Shown piece after piece: positions 1 to 12,000 of a stretch of DNA of 64,000 nucleotides. The notes below the pieces were generated by a model. That model saw only the letters and a program-made list of their open reading frames with translations. It did no database searches and was not told the DNA's origin. Every line of letters starts with the position of its first letter. Position 1 is the first letter of the stretch. The stretch is from Ectocarpus siliculosus (Eukaryota > Sar > Phaeophyceae > Ectocarpales > Ectocarpaceae): contig FN649738.1 of assembly GCA_000310025.1 (NCBI GenBank), forward strand, positions 65,032-129,031, given 5' to 3'. The position numbers and the translations under genes are program-made.

Positions 1-334
1 CCAACAACAGGGCTCTCTCGCCGTTCATCAACCGGCCTAATCTGCTGCCTCGGCAAAATCCGTCAATACCGTCAATTCTCAAGACGCACGTCTTCACGGC
101 AATCAGTCTTCCAACGCCACCGGCAACAGAAACGAACGCGGATGACTCCGCAACGGCGGTACGCCCTCCGTCCCCGTGCCGCCGACAGCATCACAGGGAG
201 AACTGCACACGTCTGCCTCCGGCACACATGCACTTCGCGCAGCACACGACAATTCAACTTCGGACACGTCAATAAAACACCGCATGCCGACAACCGATAA
301 TACAATCGGCTCTCGCCATCCTCGCACTGCTAGT
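1..334. other. Left edge, no gene seen
   Basis: Short open frames occur here, but none has protein-like composition, splice context or a recognisable motif. I see nothing to annotate before the LTR that begins at 335. Confidence 0.5.
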
Positions 335-622
335 TGTTAGTACACTGCCGCCCTCAGCGGTCTGTGGTGTTGAGACTGGGGACTATGTTATCCCAGGAAC
401 AGCCGATAAAGAAGGACCATGTATTGTATATATTCGTCACGCAAGCCCCTCAGGCAAGCTGGTATTCAACACGCAAACCCCTCAGGCAAGTGCCGGGAGC
501 ACACCGCCGGGGGCCCCGCACTTGGACCACAACCGCATACATACCCTCACACCCATACTTCCCATACGCGTATCCCCCACAGAGGATGCACAGATCGGAC
601 TCATATCCAAGTACCACAAACA
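335..622 (-). repeat. LTR, 3' copy (left end of element)
   Basis: It begins TGTTAG and ends ACAAACA on the plus strand, giving TG...CA ends in either orientation. It matches 5384-5681 almost base for base, apart from a 10-bp indel near the middle. Given gag on the minus strand, this is the 3' LTR. Confidence 0.85.
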
Positions 623-1999
623 GCCCCCCTACTTGATACGATGTACGATCTTGCAACCCTGCACGCGCAATTAGCCAATAATAGAAAAACACCCCCTTGA
701 GAAAACTTATTCAACAAAAAAACTGGCTACGCATCCAACACAAAGCGTCTCCATCAGTTTATTCACGAATCCAAAGCGTTCGTCTCTGGAAATAACTCAA
801 ACCGTTGACACAAAAGAATCATCCTCAGAAAGGTACCCAACAATTATTTGTGCTACATCAGAAAGGCGTCGGAACGAAAACGGACATTTCTGGAAAAAAC
901 AACTTCCAAAAGGTTTGGCACCAAATCCTCAAACAAAACAAAAACTCAACTTCTTGACCAATCAAAACGAGAACTCGGAAAGCACAATGGCCCCAACCAT
1001 TAATCGTCAAAACATGTCAAACCCTTCCTCCAATATAGTGTCCGAGGACCAAATCCTAAACAGCGCCCACCCGCTAATCGGTACCGTCGCTGTTGGCCAA
1101 GAAACGATAGAAAATATAAGCAAGCATCCATGCAAACAGCCCCCCTGCTGTCAGCTCCAAAATTCACCCCAAGCTAATATCTCGATGTCAACAGTCCCCC
1201 CTGCTTTGCCGTTCACCTAAAACACAAATAATAGACAAGGCCAGAAAACGAACCAATTCGATTGCTGCTCACGCCCTCTAGAATCATGGTCATACATGAC
1301 ATCCCCCCCCATGATTTTCGATGCAAGAGCAGCAAAACATGCGATACAAACCAAAAACATGAAAACACGTTACACACATGGCATCAAAGTCCGGAAAAAG
1401 TTCGTACCGTATGAAAACAACTGGAACTCCAAAAGCCACCCTTCTCCCTGAGCGACATGCCTTCACGCACGTCAAACAACGCGCTATCATCCCATTTCTT
1501 GCGCACGGCCAAAAACGCACCGCAGAGAGCGACCGCTTAACTCAGGACCTAACATAAAAAAGAAAGAAACCAAAAGTATCGAAACACCCTGAGTGCAAAA
1601 CGCGACTGAACGTACTCCCTCCAAAGAATACGGAAATAATATGAAGCATTCAGCTGCAAGGTAAAACGCGACTGAAAATATACGAAGAACCAAGGAAAAA
1701 GTAAATAAATACCCACCTGCTGCTTCCTATTCCACAGGTTGTGGCAATGCTTATCTTGTCGCACCGAACATTTAATATCATGAAACCAAGTACAGAAAAA
1801 AAAATATGACGCACACGCCGTGGCACACGTGTTTTCTGCATCAAAGTGCACGGTGCGCTTGCAAGGGAAAAACAGAACAAAAAAAAATAATACGAAGCCA
1901 AATGGCGAAGCTAAAACGTCCATGGCTGCTCACAAAACCGAACAAAGTCGTAAACGTTTCACATGATTTCCCACTTGGCTGTAACAAGGTGAGGTCGTC
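623..1999. other. AT-richer interior of the LTR element, no gene seen
   Basis: This stretch lies between the 3' LTR and the GC-rich repeat region. It holds only short open frames of unremarkable composition. It is probably untranslated or decayed interior sequence of the same element. Confidence 0.4.
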
Positions 2000-2509
2000 G
2001 CTGTCACCGTGTCCTCCCCGTTCCCGCTCGACTCGAGGGCGCCACCGCTGCTGCCGCCGCTGCCATCGCCGCCGATGTCGTTCCCCCGCTGCCACGACCG
2101 TCATGAGTTCCAGCGCCAACACGGCTGCCGGTAACGTCGCTGCTGCCGCCTCTACCACCGCCGCCGTTGTCGCCGCTGCCGCCGACGGGGCTCTGGCCAA
2201 AACCGCCGCTGCCGTCTTCTGCTGCCGTCGGAGCTCTGGCCGAAGCCACCACTCCCATCGCTGCTCCTGCTGCCGCCGGTGTCGCCGCCGGAGCTCTCGC
2301 CGAAGCCGCCACTCCCGTCGCGGCTGCCGCCGTTGCCGCCGTTGCCGCTCCCGTTCCTGCCCCTATCGAAGGGGTACGCCACCCCTGGGACCGCCCCCCG
2401 TCTCCTCGCGCCACGCGAAGATGTCTTACCGGGGTCGAAGGGGTGCGTCGGGGCTTCACTCCAGGTTTCATCTAACCCCTCACCCCCGTTCCCATCACCG
2501 CCGCTTTCC

Positions 2510-2543
<34 letters not shown>

Positions 2544-3700
2544 AGCTCACTTCCTCCTCAGTCTTCCCGGGATCAAAAGGGTTCGTCGGGGCTCCACTCC
2601 AGGTTCCATGCAACCCCTCGTCCCCGCCCTTGCGGCCGTCTGGACACCCGACGCCAACGCGGCGACCGGGGACGCCGCTGCTGCTTCTGCCGCTGCCGTG
2701 CCCCCCGGAACCGATGTCGCTACCGCCGCCGCTGCGGCCGCTGCTGCTGCTGCTGCTGCTGCTGCTGCGGCGGCGGCCGCCGCTGCTCCGGTCATCCGCC
2801 TCTCCACCATACTTCTCCTCTCCATCCACACGCACCTCCAGCGTAGAAAATCCTCCAGGGTCAAAAGGGTACGACGCTCCGCTCTCGAAACCGCACTGCC
2901 GTCGTCTCCGCCGCTGCTGCAGGTCAGGCCGGCGCTGCCGGCGCACGCATCTTGACTGCCCGGCGCCATCGCGGCCACCGGGGATGCCGCTGCGGCTGTC
3001 CTCACCGACGCTGTTGTCGCCGCTGTCGCTGCGGCCGTCTCGATGACCGGCGCCAATTCGGCCACCGGGGACGTCGCTACTGCCGCCGTGTCCTCTGCCG
3101 CCGCTGCTGGCTGCTGATTCGGCGACTGGTGGTGTGCACTCATGACATACCGGCACGCTTGCTGCGTGGCGCCAAACGACCCGCGAGGAGAATATCCCTC
3201 GTTCTCACCGGCAAACGCGGTCACCGGGGACGTCGCCGCTGCTGTTGCCGCTGCCGTTCCCCCCGTCACCGATGCCGCCACCGCCGATGCTGCTGTCGGG
3301 GACGGCGCTCTGGCCGAAACCATCCGCGCCGCCGCCGCTCCTTCCGATGCCAGCGCGGCGACCGGGGACGACGCTGCTGCTCCCGCTGCTGCCGTTCCCC
3401 CCCCCGCCGCCGCCTCCGCCATCGCCGCTGCGTCCGTCTGTGTATCCACGCCGGAATCGCCGTCATCCCCCCACGCGCGGCCCTCCTGCTGTTGCAGCTG
3501 CTGCTGCGGCTCCTGCTGCCCATCACCCACAGAAAACCGGAACCCACTACCAGCTCCACCCACCGAGCCAAGCTGCTTTTCCGGCTGCTGCTGCTGGGGC
3601 ACACTACCATAGCCGCTGCCGCCAGAACCCTGCCATGGCTGCACACCTCCGCTGGAACCATCCTGATGCACCACGGCAAGGTGCTGCTGCGAAAGAGGCG
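2000..3700. repeat. GC-rich low-complexity tract with CTG/GCC trinucleotide runs
   Basis: The segment is dominated by GCC/GCT/CTG triplets, with uninterrupted CTG runs near 2514-2541 and 2742-2768. Long open frames appear on both strands and in all frames because such triplet runs rarely make stops. Most of these frames (Ala-, Arg- and Pro-rich) are therefore composition effects. One minus-strand frame is listed separately because it carries a spaced non-homopolymeric motif. Confidence 0.7.
2152..3156 (-). CDS. Gly/Ser-rich ORF with repeated PFDPGK motif inside the LTR element
   Basis: This 334-residue open frame lies downstream of gag on the same strand, where pol would be expected. It is Gly-, Ser- and Asp-rich, with a poly-Ser run. 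A spaced motif recurs: variants of SYPFDPGG, APTNPFDPGK, APTHPFDPGK and AYPFDRGR, each preceded in the better copies by a Gly-Leu...Thr-Trp-Ser segment. The repeated motif argues that this frame was once translated, although the GC triplet bias keeps many frames open here. I recognise no family. It could be a lineage-specific second ORF of the element or captured low-complexity sequence. Confidence 0.35.
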
Positions 3701-3739
3701 CCGACACGGGCCAATGGTGCGCTATCGACTCGTCTACAC

Positions 3740-5340
3740 AACTTGCCGAATACCCCGGCTCCGCGCTGTTGAGATGGGAGTGCTGGGGGAAAGGCTACTG
3801 CGAGAAAGGTTGGTAAGGTGGGGGCATGACGGCATTGAGGTGGGGTACCTGAGACGTGTTGGCCGCCGCGTGTTGGCGCGGCGGCTGCTGCAGATTGTTG
3901 GATGTGTTAAATTTGCAGTTGCGCGCCGTGTGGCCGGATTCACCACAAATAGAACACCTACCATAAAATCGCGGAGGAACCTGGCAGATGATGGCCGTGT
4001 GCCCGACATGACCGCAGCGACCACACATGGGCACGGCGCACATCGGTGATCCCGGGGGAATGGGGGACGCCTCCTGCGGCCACGCTGCGTTCCGCCGGGG
4101 GTCCCTGGGGCCACCCGGGAACGAAGCCCATCGCCATCGCGGGAGTGAACTGCTGGGGCTGCTGCTGCTTCTGCTGGGGCTGCTGCTGCTGAAACGACTG
4201 CTGCGGAAAATGCTGAGGGAATCTCCGTTGATACTGCTGCTGCGGTGGCTGCTGCTGAAAAGACTGTTGCGGCTGCTGCTGCTGCGGGCGAAAGCCCCCG
4301 TTGTATTCTCCCTGAGTTCCCCCTCCCCACCCCGGCTGCTGCTGCCCATCTCTACCCTGTTGTCTGCCTTGGGAAAACCCACCTGTCCTCCGCTGCGGAC
4401 AACCACCGCCGACACCGCCGTTACCGTTGGGCCGTGAATTTCCGCCGAAACGGAGAGCGTGCGGGTCGCCAGCCGGCGCGGCCGTCCGCTGCGCACGATC
4501 ACCGAGATTTTTCTCAACGTGGTGGCTACGCACAAGAATCTCCAAGCTTCTGCGTGTGAGCGTGTGATCATGCATGAGCACGGTCTTGACCTGTTCGTAG
4601 TCTGCCGAGAGGCTTCTGCGTAGAGTCGCAAGGACCTCACTTTCCGGGATTTCATAACCGTTGACAGCGCGGAGCGTATTCAGCACTTTGTTAAACCTCA
4701 GAAAGTAGTCCTGCGGGTCCTCTCCGAGCTGCATCTTCATGTTGGCGAGAGACAACTTCAGGGCCTCCTTCTCAGAGCTACTCATCGGAAGACAAAACTC
4801 CTGGGCAGCCTCCCATGCCCCCGACACATTCCCTACAGCAAGAATTGTCGATTGGAATTTCGCCCCCTTCGTGGCTCGTCTCAGATAATCGAACGTACGC
4901 TCATGACCACGCACACGCTTCTCACTGTGAAATCTGATGTTCTCGCTCCTGGAGGTGTGGATGAGTCAGATGCGTTGATCAGGACTCGCCGGCGGGGTGA
5001 GTGTGTGCCCAAGATCTTCGCCGGCGAGGAAGACTTCGAATATCGTCTTGAAGAGCGGGAAGTTGCCGTCGTACACTGGTGGCTTGCGGTCCCTGTACTG
5101 CTGTTGCACTGGACCATCTCGAAAAGAAGTAGCCGCTCCCCCGGCTCCAAAGGTGTCCGCCCCCCCGACTGCTCCACCCCTATAATACCCCGACGCATAC
5201 CCAGCGCCATCCACCCTATCTCTAGTAGCGTCCCCCGCTGAAATCCTTTCCTCTGCCTCCTCAAGTCTCCTCCGTAACTCCGCATTCTCGGCTGCCGCTT
5301 TCTTCGCTCCTTCTTCCAACTCTCTTTCTCTTTCCGTCAT
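3740..5340 (-). pseudogene. gag-like region (coiled-coil start, UBN2-type gag, CCHC zinc knuckles)
   Basis: The region opens with an Arg/Glu/Ala-rich coiled coil (start MTERERELEE) about 45 bp inside the 5' LTR. Next comes a gag capsid-like segment of the Copia/UBN2 type, with a helical stretch around EDPQDYFLRFNKVLNTLR and the downstream LRRSLSADYEQVKT. A Gln/Gly/Pro-rich linker with many CAG codons follows, then two zinc-knuckle-like motifs (CGRCGHVGHTAIIC and CSICGESGHTARNC). Gag would package element RNA in virus-like particles. The region is spread over more than one frame, so it looks broken. No pol follows. Confidence 0.7.
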
Positions 5341-5383
5341 CGCTGTACCAACACCTGGCCTAGCTAGGCTTCACTCGATATCG

Positions 5384-5681
5384 TGTTAGTGCACTGCCGC
5401 CCTCAGCGGTCTGTGGTGTTGAGACTGGGGACTATGTTATCCCAGGAACAGCGGATGAAAAAAGACCATGTATTGTATATATTCGTCACGCAAGCCCCTC
5501 AGGCAAGCTGGTATTCGACACGCAAGCCCCTCAGGTAAGTGCCGGGAGCACACCGCCGTGTGCTCCCGGGGGCCCCGCACTTGGACCACAACCGCATACA
5601 TACCCTCACACCCATACTTCCCATACGCGTATCCCCCACAGAGGATGCACAGATCGGACTCATATCCAAGTACCACAAACA
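5384..5681 (-). repeat. LTR, 5' copy (right end of element)
   Basis: This is the direct repeat of 335-622. On the minus strand it precedes gag and is therefore the 5' LTR. A primer-binding site should lie at about 5365-5383; I could not assign it to a tRNA. Confidence 0.85.
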
Positions 5682-6289
5682 TGTACTGCTCGGGAAATCG
5701 TGCAAAAACAGAACTTTCGCTGACGCTATGGATCCATTGCTAATCTGTCTTACATAGTAGACGGATTCGGTGGGTCATACTGAAAAATGAAAACATATTC
5801 TTGCTGATGGCGGCGTGACTTTTCTCCAGCAAGGACGGTTTCATGTCGGTAATTGTTGTTGTTGCTGTCTTCACAACTAAAACCGTTTTAGTCCTGGTCC
5901 AACTGACGTACACGCCTCCTGTGGTCACAAGCCAACTCCGGGCATGTAGGCATACACTTTTCTAGCAAAGAAAATGGATCCCAGAATAGTCATCCAACAC
6001 GCGATTTACCACCAAACGAAAAAGAAAACTATCTGGGGCACGATCGACTCCGGTCAAAAGGGGTGAAAGGAAAGAAGAGAAAAAGAAGCAAAGGAGAAGA
6101 TGTGAAAGAAAAACGAAAGCATATCACAAATGTATGCACGTCCCCTTCAACTCTCCACCGGAGCAACGAAAAATAGGCAACTACTAACGCGACACCAAAC
6201 AAATGAATGAATGACTTACGACGAAAACAACCATCACATCGGAGGCATACAGTACCTCCGTCCAACACCTGGACCGTCGACGATCCCAG
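5682..6289. other. Degenerate LTR-like repeat remnant; no gene
   Basis: The stretch 5840-5945 resembles 49885-49985. Both have a TTGTTGTTG run, a 'cttcacaa.taaa.ccg' core, and then a 'gtggtc.caagcc' segment. I read this as a decayed copy of a dispersed repeat, possibly an LTR end. Nothing else is recognisable before the DIRS-like region. Confidence 0.35.
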
Positions 6290-9034
6290 GTGCGCTCCAT
6301 CCTCCCAGCTGTGCCCCCATCTCCCGGACGAGAAACGCGAGTGAGCTCGCGCGGCCGCGCACCTTCCTGTGCGGCCACAGAAAAACCCCGAGTGGGCGGA
6401 TGTTTTACGCATATGCGGCCCGGGGCGCGGCGGCGGTTGCCGTGGCACGCCCCAAAGGCCGGTGTGTTTTTCTTCCCAGGCTTGCCCCGCAAGCGCGTCG
6501 CGTTCTGGGACGAAGCCATCCTGGGCGACCACCCAATGTGCCACACCCTCCTTTCGTACCTGCGGGACGGGATCAACTTGCAAGAATTCCTCATCGACTC
6601 CAATCGAGGGCCTTCGGCTCAGTAGTAACCGTACAACGTCGCTAGTTTCCGGCAGGCAGTATTCCCCAACCGCATCCCGTCGTAGTTCCGTATGTTCGTG
6701 GAGTCGGAGGCTCAACCGCTCATCGCCCGCGGATGCGTCGCAAAATGGAGCAACGTCAAGGGACCGGTGGGCCCAGCACGGCCCCGTGTGAAAATGGCTC
6801 TGTCGGTGGAAGAGACAAAGCCGCGCCTCAGCTTTGACGCGCGGCCGCTGAACCAGTTCTTCCAACCTATGCCTTTCTCCATGAACACCGTAGCGCGGGT
6901 GGCTAACATACACGGGTGGCCAGAGGCAGGTTGTGCGTAGGTTGGGGCACCAACTACAACCTGGGGGGGGGGGGGTTGTAGGGTCGATGCAGCCCAAAGC
7001 GTGCAAGTTATCCCGCATCTTGGATAGTGGCGTTATTGCAGTCAATACGGCGGGCTGCAAGCCTGAAGAAAAAATGGGTTCAAGGTCGAACTCGTCCTCC
7101 CAACCTGCCCCCCCCCAGGTTGTAGTTCGTGCCCAACCCGCCCCCCTGGCCACCAGTGTAGCGTTGCCAGGTTTTGTTCATGACCTCCCTGGAGTATCCG
7201 AGCGCCTTCCACCATATCCTCATCCTTTCCTCTTCCAGGCCCCTTGTCGGCTTCGAGCACGGTGGCGTGGATTATGTTTGGTGCGCCCTGCCATTTTGGC
7301 TGAGGGTTAGCCCGTTCGTCCACTACACCCTCAGCGAGGCGAAAGCAGCATTTCTCCGCTCCTTGAGAATTCCGGCGTTCCATACCTGGACGGCTCCTTC
7401 CTTACCACGTCGAATCCACTCAGGGCCAAACAGCGCAGGAGTCGGGGTTCGCGGCTTGCGAAGAGACGCATATTTCCGTCCTGGTCTCCTACTTCTGCGG
7501 TAACTAACTGCTTGTCGACGAAGAAGTGCGACTGGCGGTCGACGATGGTCCAATATTGCCTGGGCATGTTGTGCGACTCCACAACAGCGACGTTTCGGGT
7601 GCCGCAAGACAAGGCGGGTGCACGGAATTATTCAAGAATCTCTAGCAGCTGGCACCACCTACTTTCGGACGCTTCAACGGGTGGCCGGCAAGGTCGCGAG
7701 CATGGTTGTGTCCATTCGACCGACCTCGCTGTGTAGCCAGGCTATGTTTGCCGCTTTGACAGCGCTGGAGCGATCGACCCAGCGTTCGGTGGATCCTTCC
7801 CTTGGCTCGAGCGCGGGTTTAGTGGGGAGAATGCGCAAATGGCTAAGCAATACGGCTACGACGCACGAGAGCCCATAGCAGCTGGCGCATCACTTCGCGA
7901 CGGCCCTCACCCAAGGGGCATCGGACGGGTCATCTTTGGCGTGGGTATGCAGCAACACACTCTTCGAAGCCGGGGGGTTATTCCCCCCAGAGTGGTTGTC
8001 GAAACGTATCAACTAGGACGAGATGTATGCCCTGTATCATCTCCTGCTCCAACTCTGCCAACGACACCCAGATCGTCTCCGACGCGCGCAAGTCTTCGTG
8101 GACGTCGACAGCCAGTCAGTAGTGAGTGCCTTCAACCCCGGTAGGGCGAAGAATCGCGCCGTGCACGATTTGCTTATCCGCTTGTTTGACCTGCAGCTAG
8201 AGCATGCCTTTCTTTTGTCCTTGATGTGGGTTCTTACGCGGAAAACGTCGTTGCGGGCGCCACCTCTAGGCCCTCCCGGGAGACGATCATCCCGTTGGCG
8301 CCGCCTGCGTTCCGGAGGCTGTGGCAGGCGCTGGGTCCGTTCAACATAGACTTGACGGCGTGCACACTATCCGCACAGCGTTCGTTGCCGTCCCGAGTAG
8401 CGATTCCCTTCTTTCCGTGGTACCATCGTGCCGGGTCTGCCGGGGTAGACGCCTTTGCGCAAAATGTAGCAGTCTTGCCGGGCGGGGCACGTGGTTCAAC
8501 AACTTGCCGGACGTAGGCCGTTCGCGGTAGTGCTCCTTCCGGGTGTCAGGGGTTACCGCGCACGCTCAGCGACAACCCGCTCCGTCGAGATTGCCAGCAT
8601 TAATGAGGGCGGAGTCTCCGTTTGGTCCTCTGCGGAGGGCACTCTCAAGAGTTGGACATATCCGCGCCTGGCGATGATTTCGTACGAAACAGATTTCCGT
8701 CGGAAACGAGGTGCGTCTCATTCTATACGCTTATTTCGTAGATGGCCATCCGCCCGTTTGTTGGTTTCTTGTCTTGGCACCGACTTCTCCGGCGGAAGGG
8801 GCAGCCTCCGTCCGAGATGTGGTCAAATTCCCGCGTTGCGTTAACTGCAACCAAGAGAATGTTGCTCAGTTCAACTTTTGCTGGGAATACGGGGCTCGGC
8901 CGCTCCGCGACGCTCCCTCCCCGCACCTCGGGTCAGGGTCACGCGCACTAATCGATCGCCTAAAGCTACTAGCTCGCGGAAAACACAGGGTAGCAGACGA
9001 GTTCGACCTCTTCCTGCTGTCGTACTCGGTTTAA
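6290..9034 (+). mobile_element. Decayed DIRS-type (tyrosine-recombinase) retroelement, RT and RNase H remains
   Basis: Plus-strand fragments resemble the pol of DIRS-like retroelements, in the right order. An upstream RT segment (KPRLSFDARPLNQF, near 6820) comes first, then the RT core (SAFHHIL and GGVDYVWCALPF, 7205-7300). An RNase H segment follows (QVFVDVDSQSVVSAF, near 8090), then the region after it (PLAPPAFRRLWQALGPFNIDL, near 8295). A short Cys-pair segment (CVNCNQENVAQFNFCW, near 8845) precedes a possible start of a recombinase domain, but no recombinase catalytic residues are visible. The pieces lie in several frames with several breaks, so this is an old copy. Terminal repeats were not found, so the ends are approximate. 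Confidence 0.65.
6909..7160. mobile_element. 252-bp MITE-like insertion within the RT region
   Basis: The ends are inverted: CACGGGTGGCCAG on the left and CTGGCCACCAGTG on the right match at 12 of 13 positions. They are flanked by TA on both sides, the target site of Tc1/mariner elements. A longer subterminal inverted repeat with G- and C-runs (about 6940-6975 against 7107-7138) lies inside. The interior has no coding capacity. The insertion separates two parts of the surrounding reverse-transcriptase sequence, so it is younger than that element. Confidence 0.6.
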
Positions 9035-12000
9035 CAAACTCCCAGGAGTGTGGGAGATCGTACAAGACGGTTGGGCATCGACGTTGGACACTTCAGTGCT
9101 GTGTCGTCGGGGGGTGTTGGGTTACCGCCGAGGAAATCAAACAGCAAAGTAAGAGTACGGCGGCGTGTTTCGCGACAAAAACTCCCTGCGTTGTTTGGTA
9201 AAATATCAATGAATGTACGTGAGTGTTTTTGGCGCTCCAGCCCGGGGGTCACACGTTCGTTCACAGAAACAACAAGTCAATCTGATTATCCGTGTTGTCC
9301 TGGGGTCGATGCTGCGTGAGAAACATCCCCAGGACTTCTACCGGTTCCTTACGATTAAAACGCTGGAGTCGTTATAATATGTGCATGTATGTGCAAGTAT
9401 TCGCACAAAAAAACACTTACATAAAGTGCGTGGTCGATCACGCCGTGCAGGGTTTCAATGTTCGTCAACTGTTCCCATGCCGTCATTGAGTTTTTCTTGC
9501 GGAGTGATGATATGATGCTGACATCTGTGGTGTTGCGGACCTCTGTTCATTCCGCGATCATACAGCAGGTGTTCACCCTCCTATTTCGTTTGAGACACCG
9601 CGAGTCATCACTGACTTTCTGGGAGGAAGCTTGCTTGTGCGTGCATTACGAGCATTTAGTTGTTCGAAGAAATGATCGAGGTCTGAAAAACGCAAACATG
9701 ACCTGCGCGATAGACATAGATTGCCAATTTCGGGAAACACGAAGCCTGCCTTCAGCTGCTAGCTGCTGTGATCGATTGCTCTCCAAGAATGGATTTTTTG
9801 GCGTTTACGTTGCATGGTACGACTCTAAAGTGTCACCCAACATCACGAACATCCTGCAAGATTGAGATCCGAATCGACAAGAGAAGAGGCCTGACTGACT
9901 ACCCACCTTTTGACGCATTGTACGCGGCAGGTCAGCGCAATAACTTGGTTCAAACAGTTTCTATGTCGATCGGGCGTTCGAAAACGTGCACGACTGCATG
10001 ACATGTACGATGAGCTTTACAGTGTTCACACGTTTGCACCGAACTATGTAAATACTTGAAACAGATTTCTTTCGGTGTGAAGACTGGCCGCAGACCACAC
10101 AAGCAATGTAAACGTGTAAATTTTTCATATTGACAGTCCGCCCACCTACACCAACTGCTGCACACATGCTCCATCGCCCGTCCACCTCGCCTACCGTCAC
10201 TTGCATCGCAAACACCCTGTTCACCGCTCCTATATCACCACTTGTGTCTTATTGCAAATATGCATACCTCAACACCATTCGAGGCTAGACACCCTATTGG
10301 TCCCCACCGGGGCGGAGGGGCCCTTCAATACCCTAATTTATTCTGTATTCTGGAAGCTCGTTACCGCACGACTTCGTTTACGTTGTATCCCAGGCGACGT
10401 TTCGGGAAGCATGGGGCCTATATCTCTTGCGGCCGCGTGTGCGCAAAACTAGCCTCCCCCTTGCACACCAAAACATAGTCTTCAGCCTCCAGCATCTTCC
10501 TCTTTCTGGATTGTCTACCTATAATCCGGATGTGTTGACCTTTCATTATTTTCCATTGACCCATCACCGCTAATCTTGAATGTCTGACCACGAAACTTCC
10601 TGGTATTGTAGCAACACTCGCCTTTCGATCACTTCCGCGCAATGTGAAGTGTCATCGCTTACGTGGGTCCAACGTAAAAACCTTTCAATAATGCCCTCCA
10701 GCAGGACTTTCGCCTTAAATTGGTCAACCCCTGCAGGAATACGCCTCTCCGACTGATCTCTTCCTCGATAGCGACACACTCCTTTTCTGCTATGCACGCG
10801 GTGGCGAAATATTCTGTACCCATCCATGTACCTCCCCGCGACTATGTCGGGGCGGCTACTGTATGTAATGAAGTTCGTCCGCTTCCTTGCACGCGGACTG
10901 AGCATCGCGCAATCGGCTTGTGAGCCCCCCGAGCTAGCCGGGGGCCGGGCTGGAGAATTACTCGCCCGGGTACAGGTAGCCATTCTACGATTGAATATTT
11001 TCTGCTATTTGCAGGCTCCCTTTGACCGGGTTGTGCTCCATACGACGATGAGATGAGACGAACACCCGGCACGCAAACACTTCCAAACCTATTATATATC
11101 TCATCACGGCTGGCGAGTCTCGATGCTGCACTCCCGGACGTCTACGGGACCTGATTGGGTCTCCTTCTGAGACACAGGCGCCTGCTTCATGCACCAATCG
11201 GGGCACAGCTCCCCATCCCACACCTCGCCTGTTTCTGCATTGCCAGGCAGGGACTCAACGATCTCGCAGACAGGTTCAGGGATAGGCTTGACGTGGACCG
11301 GCAGCATCTGTCGAGGGCAGTCCGAGCACACCTGACGCATCATCAGTTGTCGGACGACACGAAGGGAGAGGCAGAGATGCAAACCCACTGACCAAAGTCA
11401 ATTTGAAGCTCACTTTGCGCCGTTTACCAACCCCTCAAGGTTCGCCTGTTGTGGAACACGTTGGTGAGTCCCTATTCTGCCACTACCAAACCTACTCTGT
11501 TTCCCCCCGCATCCCATCGGTTCTCGGGGCCATTCTACACCTTCCGGTACACCAGTCGAGGTCACACTACTTTGCGGCTTCAACAATGAACCAAACGACC
11601 GGTGTTGTTTATAGTGCTGGCCATGCACACTTACCTGGAACGATTTCCCGACATCGGCGCGCTCTTGTTCACTACCGCCTGTTGACGCCGCAGCCTTTGC
11701 ATAAAGTTCCGCCTTTGTCTCCACGGCCTGGCCGAGCATTATCTGCGAGTAGGATTTGTACACCAATGTAGGCCGACAAAGGACGAACGGAGGGTCCGGT
11801 GGCTTAGGCTCTGCCGTGCAGGGGCATTGTGGACGATCCCAACAAGTCCGTTTGGACACAAGACGCATCTCACCCTCTATTTCAGCCTTTCTCTGTTGGT
11901 CTCGAAAATCGGATACCACCAGAAATGCTTGGGAGCAATTATTTCCGTCTTAGTGAGCACTCGCCGTGGACTCACGTTAGCCAGCATCTCTGTCATCGTG

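Larger units (their letters stand above)
335..5681 (-). mobile_element. LTR retrotransposon with gag but no visible pol (TR-GAG type, Copia-like gag)
   Basis: Two near-identical direct repeats of about 290 bp (335-622 and 5384-5681) bound a 4.8-kb interior. Read on the minus strand, a gag-like region starts just inside the right-hand LTR and ends in CCHC zinc knuckles. No integrase, reverse transcriptase, RNase H or protease motif is visible, so this looks like a non-autonomous terminal-repeat-with-gag element. A purine-rich stretch (minus strand) adjoins the left LTR at 623-635, as expected for a polypurine tract. The LTRs differ at roughly 3% of positions plus a 10-bp indel, which suggests a fairly recent insertion. 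I found no convincing target-site duplication. The gag is not in one frame, so the copy looks broken in a few places. Confidence 0.75.

Noticed and set aside
1806-2846. Long Arg/Cys-rich plus-strand frame (346 aa) and sister frames in all six readings
   Set aside because: The region is made of GC-rich triplet runs that seldom create stops. The Arg/Cys-, Ala- and Pro-rich frames are composition shadows.
6029-7153. 374-aa minus-strand open frame
   Set aside because: It runs antisense through the DIRS-like RT region and the MITE, with no recognisable motif. It is a shadow.
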